DNA of 64,000 bases, taken from assembly GCF_042680125.1 (NCBI RefSeq), contig NZ_JBHTNY010000010.1. One strand, given 5' to 3'. The position numbers and the translations under genes are program-made. Of the stretch, positions 61,455 to 64,000 are shown one piece after another (position 1 is the first letter of the stretch; the number at the start of each line of letters is the position of its first letter). This DNA comes from Robinsoniella peoriensis (GTDB lineage: Bacteria > Bacillota > Clostridia > Lachnospirales > Lachnospiraceae). Below the pieces are notes generated by a model. The model was not told the DNA's origin. It worked only from the letters and a program-made list of their open reading frames with translations, and did not search any database.

Positions 61455-61508
61455 AAAAAAGCCCATATCGCTGACGCACAATTGCGTACAGCCATATGAG
61501 CTTTTTTT
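61455..61508. terminator. Bidirectional terminator after the AGCS gene
   Basis: AAAAAAGCCCATAT ... ATATGAGCTTTTTT with an internal GACGCA/TGCGTA arm. T-runs on both strands; it serves the convergent membrane-protein gene too. Confidence 0.8.
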
Positions 61509-62040
61509 AAAATCCTAATTGTTTCCGGTATTTTCCCCATACACTTGCCTGAAAATACTCGTATGCTTTATCATAAATAAAAAGAACAATCTGTCCCAAT
61601 ACTACTGCTACCAGAAGAATCCATCCTGATATCTCCCCAGCAAACAGAAGCTTTGGAAAAAGAAACAGCATCGGTAAGAATAATACATTAAAAATGAGAT
61701 ATTTGAAAATCCAGAATATCCTGCGGCCTTTGGCATTTGGACATACTTTTCCAAGTTTCAGCCATACAAATTCAATCGCCAGAACATAGAGTCCCATAAT
61801 CGCAAAAGTAAGGCAGTGCAGTTTATCCGGCGCTATCAGCAGGCCCAGAATGACTGCTCCTATGTAAAAGCCGGCGCCCAGCTTTAATCCGAATTCCCGG
61901 ATCATAATTCCCACGAAAAACGAAGCTGCTCCCAGTAAAAACAACGTGTTAAACTGAAAGACACCGCTCAGCACCATAAGTACAATCGTAAGCGCCAGTA
62001 ACAGGCCTGAAAATGCCATTTTTTTGCCACTTACATGCAT
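61507..62040 (-). CDS. Uncharacterised membrane protein
   Basis: 177 residues, about five to six membrane helices (e.g. MAFSGLLLALTIVLMVLSGVF, LLGAASFFVGIMI, FYIGAVILGLLIA, WILLVAVVLGQIVLFIYD). A basic tail (WGKYRKQLGF) ends the protein. No family recognised; small membrane proteins of this type often follow J-domain genes in Clostridia. The ATG at 62040 overlaps the DnaJ-like gene by 10 bases. Earlier in-frame codons have no ribosome site. Confidence 0.7.
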   Translation of the reverse strand: MHVSGKKMAFSGLLLALTIVLMVLSGVFQFNTLFLLGAASFFVGIMIREFGLKLGAGFYIGAVILGLLIAPDKLHCLTFAIMGLYVLAIEFVWLKLGKVCPNAKGRRIFWIFKYLIFNVLFLPMLFLFPKLLFAGEISGWILLVAVVLGQIVLFIYDKAYEYFQASVWGKYRKQLGF

Positions 62041-62648
62041 GAACAAAGATCTCCTCCCATACATTCGCAAAGTGAATCTGCACACCACAGATCACAACAA
62101 CAATTACCGGTCGTACATCCGCCGGCAGAACGCCCGTTCCCATAACTGTTAGACTGGTAACGCTGACCGCTCCACTGCAATTGATTAACCAGATTTCGGT
62201 ACTCCTGGTTGTTTGGTTCCATACTGCATGCCTGCTGTGCCTGGTTCATCGCCTGCACATTATTGCCGATACCGGAATTAGCCACCGCACTGTAGTAATA
62301 CCACTTCGCGGTACGATTCTGCATTCTTGATAACATATTCAATGCATCCTGATAATATCCCGAATTTATATAATTCGTTACAGACTTCATCTCATTGGAA
62401 TCATCCTGGCTGCTCTGATATCCTCCGGCAGTATAACCGCCTGAACTATAGCCGCTTTCCCGTTCCTTCATAATCTGATCATAGGCTTCCTGCACTTCTT
62501 TAAACTTTTCTTCAGCCAGACCCGCCAGTGGATTATTCGAATAAGAATCAGGATGGTATTTCCTGCTCAAATCTCTGTATGCTCTCTTTACTTCATCATT
62601 GGTCGCATTGGATGAAATCCCCAATACGCTATATGGATCACTTACCAT
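62031..62648 (-). CDS. J-domain protein with Cys-rich C-terminus
   Basis: 205 residues. The J domain (DPYSVLGISSNATNDEVKRAYRDLSRKYHPDSY) has the essential HPD. A Gly/Ser-rich stretch (SGYSSGGYTAGGYQSSQDD) and TPR-like helices (NYINSGYYQDALNMLSRM ... AVANSGIGNNVQAMNQAQQA) follow. The last 35 residues hold ten Cys (GGCTTGNCCCDLWC, SLCECMGGDLCSCM), possibly a metal-binding tail or target of palmitoylation. Lacks the G/F and zinc-finger organisation of canonical DnaJ. In an operon with DUF5685-like and membrane proteins. Confidence 0.85.
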   Translation of the reverse strand: MVSDPYSVLGISSNATNDEVKRAYRDLSRKYHPDSYSNNPLAGLAEEKFKEVQEAYDQIMKERESGYSSGGYTAGGYQSSQDDSNEMKSVTNYINSGYYQDALNMLSRMQNRTAKWYYYSAVANSGIGNNVQAMNQAQQACSMEPNNQEYRNLVNQLQWSGQRYQSNSYGNGRSAGGCTTGNCCCDLWCADSLCECMGGDLCSCM

Positions 62649-63486
62649 TTTTCTGTTCCTTTCCTTCTTTCATTTCTTTTTGTATTTTATCATATTTTGT
62701 CCATACTCCGACGTAGAGTATATTTTTCAGGATATCCACATCCCAAAGACAGGGCAGCAGCTCAAATTCTCTGCTGCACTCTCCCATCATCATATTAAGC
62801 ATCTGCTCACAAACCACTTCATAATTCTCTTTTCCCTGTAATGGGATGAGAGGATTATAATTACCTTTTTCAATATCTTTTTTCACATCTTCATAGGCAT
62901 CCATGATATATATAAATTTACCAAGGAAAAATCCCATTTTACGAAGTTTGTCTTCCCACTGGTCTTTCCTGTAAACCAGAAGTTCACCCATTAATTCGCC
63001 AAAGCTTCCGGCAACGGCATCCATATCCGTTATCTGCTTTTTTTCATATTCCTGAAGTTTTTTTAAACAGCGCTGTATGGTTTTACACTTATCCGGATAT
63101 TTCGAAATGATGCTTTTTACGCTTTTGCCAAGCAGCTTACTGCCTGCAAGCCCAGCCATACTCTTTTCATCTTCCCAGTCATCTATAAAATGATAATAAG
63201 ATAATATTACATTCATCTCTGCTGCATATTCTGTAAAGTCATTTTGCAGCATGTCCATTTTTTTAACCGGATGTACTACACAATGATATTTGCTGTTCTT
63301 CATTTTATGTTCGTACAGCGAAGTAAGCAGAATGACTACAAAAGTCATATCATAGGTCAGCGTCATTTGGCCGCGGAATCCGAAGTTCTCTTTTAGGGTT
63401 CTGCATAAACCGCAATAATATGCTTTATATTTATAATAATCTTTAACTTTTAACTCCGGTTTATAAATGGTAACATAGCCAAACAT
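62638..63486 (-). CDS. DUF5685-family protein
   Basis: 282 residues. FGYVTIYKPELKVKDYYKYKAYYCGLCRTLKENFG is the family start, with Cys pairs YCGLCR. SYYHFIDDWEDEKS and YIMDAYEDVKKDIEKGNYNPLIPL follow the order of DUF5685, a helical fold resembling prenyl synthases with acidic DDxxDE-like motifs, though activity is unproven. The ATG at 63486 has AGGAG 8 bases upstream. Its stop overlaps the J-domain gene by 11 bases. Confidence 0.8.
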   Translation of the reverse strand: MFGYVTIYKPELKVKDYYKYKAYYCGLCRTLKENFGFRGQMTLTYDMTFVVILLTSLYEHKMKNSKYHCVVHPVKKMDMLQNDFTEYAAEMNVILSYYHFIDDWEDEKSMAGLAGSKLLGKSVKSIISKYPDKCKTIQRCLKKLQEYEKKQITDMDAVAGSFGELMGELLVYRKDQWEDKLRKMGFFLGKFIYIMDAYEDVKKDIEKGNYNPLIPLQGKENYEVVCEQMLNMMMGECSREFELLPCLWDVDILKNILYVGVWTKYDKIQKEMKEGKEQKNGK

Positions 63487-63537
63487 GTACAATCTCCTAA
63501 TCTTTTTGCCTTCATAGGGGATTATACTATATTCGTT

Positions 63538-64000
63538 TCAAAAATACCAGTTAACTTTATATAAAATATTGGCCTTATCCCATTTCTCTATATCACCAGG
63601 CCCGCTGACATCCGGCTCCTGGTAATTTTCCTGCCCATCTGTTACTTCTGGCTGTTCATTTTCTTCGCCACCCTGCACTCCGGGCTGCTGGTAATCACCT
63701 GCTCCATCCTGCACTCCGGGCTGCTCATAAGCTCCACTCTCTGCTGTCCCCGGCTGTTGGTAACCTTCCTGCCCATCCTGTACTCCAGGCTGCTGATAGC
63801 TGCCGTCTCCTTGTACCTCCGGCTGTTCATAATTTCCTTGTCCATCTGTAGTGTTACCTGCATCCGTCTGTCCATAAGCTTTAGATCCCCGAACATTCTC
63901 TCCTGCATTCGTTGAACCCGTACCGGTAGGTGCATCAGCATGCTGAAACAGCTTTGCCAGCACTTCATGGGTATAAGGCTGATCCATGGGAATTGTAACA
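63538..64000 (-). CDS. C-terminal part of a protein with Gln/Pro/Gly-rich repeats (5' end outside window)
   Basis: The frame is open to the right edge, so the N-terminus lies beyond 64000. About 30 residues (MDQPYTHEVLAKLFQHADAP) of an ordered region are followed by roughly seven degenerate repeats of the Y-(E/Q)-Q-P-(G/E)-V-Q-(D/G)-G type to near the end, then KWDKANILYKVNWYF. The repeats are acidic and likely disordered. No family can be assigned. Confidence 0.6.
   Translation of the reverse strand, partial: VTIPMDQPYTHEVLAKLFQHADAPTGTGSTNAGENVRGSKAYGQTDAGNTTDGQGNYEQPEVQGDGSYQQPGVQDGQEGYQQPGTAESGAYEQPGVQDGAGDYQQPGVQGGEENEQPEVTDGQENYQEPDVSGPGDIEKWDKANILYKVNWYF

Overview
The window looks like a chromosomal segment of a low-GC, Gram-positive gut Clostridium of the Lachnospiraceae type (Blautia/Ruminococcus-like; inferred). 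Reasons: strong AGGAGG ribosome binding sites almost everywhere, sigma-A promoters with 17-bp spacers, a bifunctional AdhE with Rex-like operators, a truA-ecfT-ecfA2-ecfA1 block, rplM-rpsI with a leader, BspA-type leucine-rich surface proteins and a Firmicutes Flp/Tad-like pilus locus. No rRNA, tRNA, CRISPR array, complete insertion sequence or prophage was recognised.

Layout. 1-6.2 kb: the C-terminal part of an AraC-type regulator, then rsgA plus an acetyltransferase behind a short leader peptide and an attenuator-like hairpin, a 168-bp imperfect palindrome, and a TetR-controlled ABC exporter. 6.3-7.7 kb: a candidate small RNA and the rplM-rpsI operon. 7.9-11.7 kb (plus strand): a radical SAM enzyme with a complete ABC importer of the nitrate/sulfonate/thiamine-precursor type. 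11.7-19.9 kb (minus): a sugar or polyol operon (two zinc alcohol dehydrogenases, an Rbs-type ABC importer, RbsD) with a ROK repressor downstream. 20.2-22.3 kb: an Agr-like histidine kinase and LytTR regulator with no recognisable peptide gene. 22.4-22.6 kb: a decayed tyrosine-recombinase fragment. 22.9-38.5 kb: a surface-structure island. It has a 946-residue leucine-rich/wall-binding protein facing a nine-gene operon. That operon encodes four short-N-terminus Flp-like proteins (one carrying a leucine-rich ectodomain), a CpaF/TadA ATPase, a fused TadB/TadC platform protein, two further pseudopilin-like proteins and a 2371-residue beta-helix adhesin.

38.5-42.1 kb: truA-ecfT-ecfA2-ecfA1, which in many Clostridia is contiguous with rplM-rpsI but here lies 31 kb away. 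42.2-47.3 kb: a LacI regulator with malQ, a DMT transporter and an iron alcohol dehydrogenase with a Rex-like site. 47.4-48.9 kb: a ParA-type ATPase coupled to a Lys/Pro/Glu-repeat protein. 49-56 kb: a TetR/MFS pair, NudC, an AAC(3)-family acetyltransferase, a LacI/GNAT pair and an APH-fold kinase. 56.1-59.7 kb: adhE and a cyclophilin. 59.8-61.5 kb (plus): an alanine/glycine:cation symporter behind a structured leader. 61.5-64 kb: a DUF5685-DnaJ-membrane protein operon and the C-terminal end of a protein with Gln/Pro/Gly repeats.

The most novel candidate is the 25.8-38.5 kb operon: a compact Tad-like machine whose pilin-like subunits start directly at an MKxxLEEYG motif, with no visible leader, and which is transcribed together with a giant beta-helix adhesin. 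Others are the ParA/repeat-protein pair, the rsgA leader, and the structured leader of the symporter. All family assignments rest on motif reading, without database searches.
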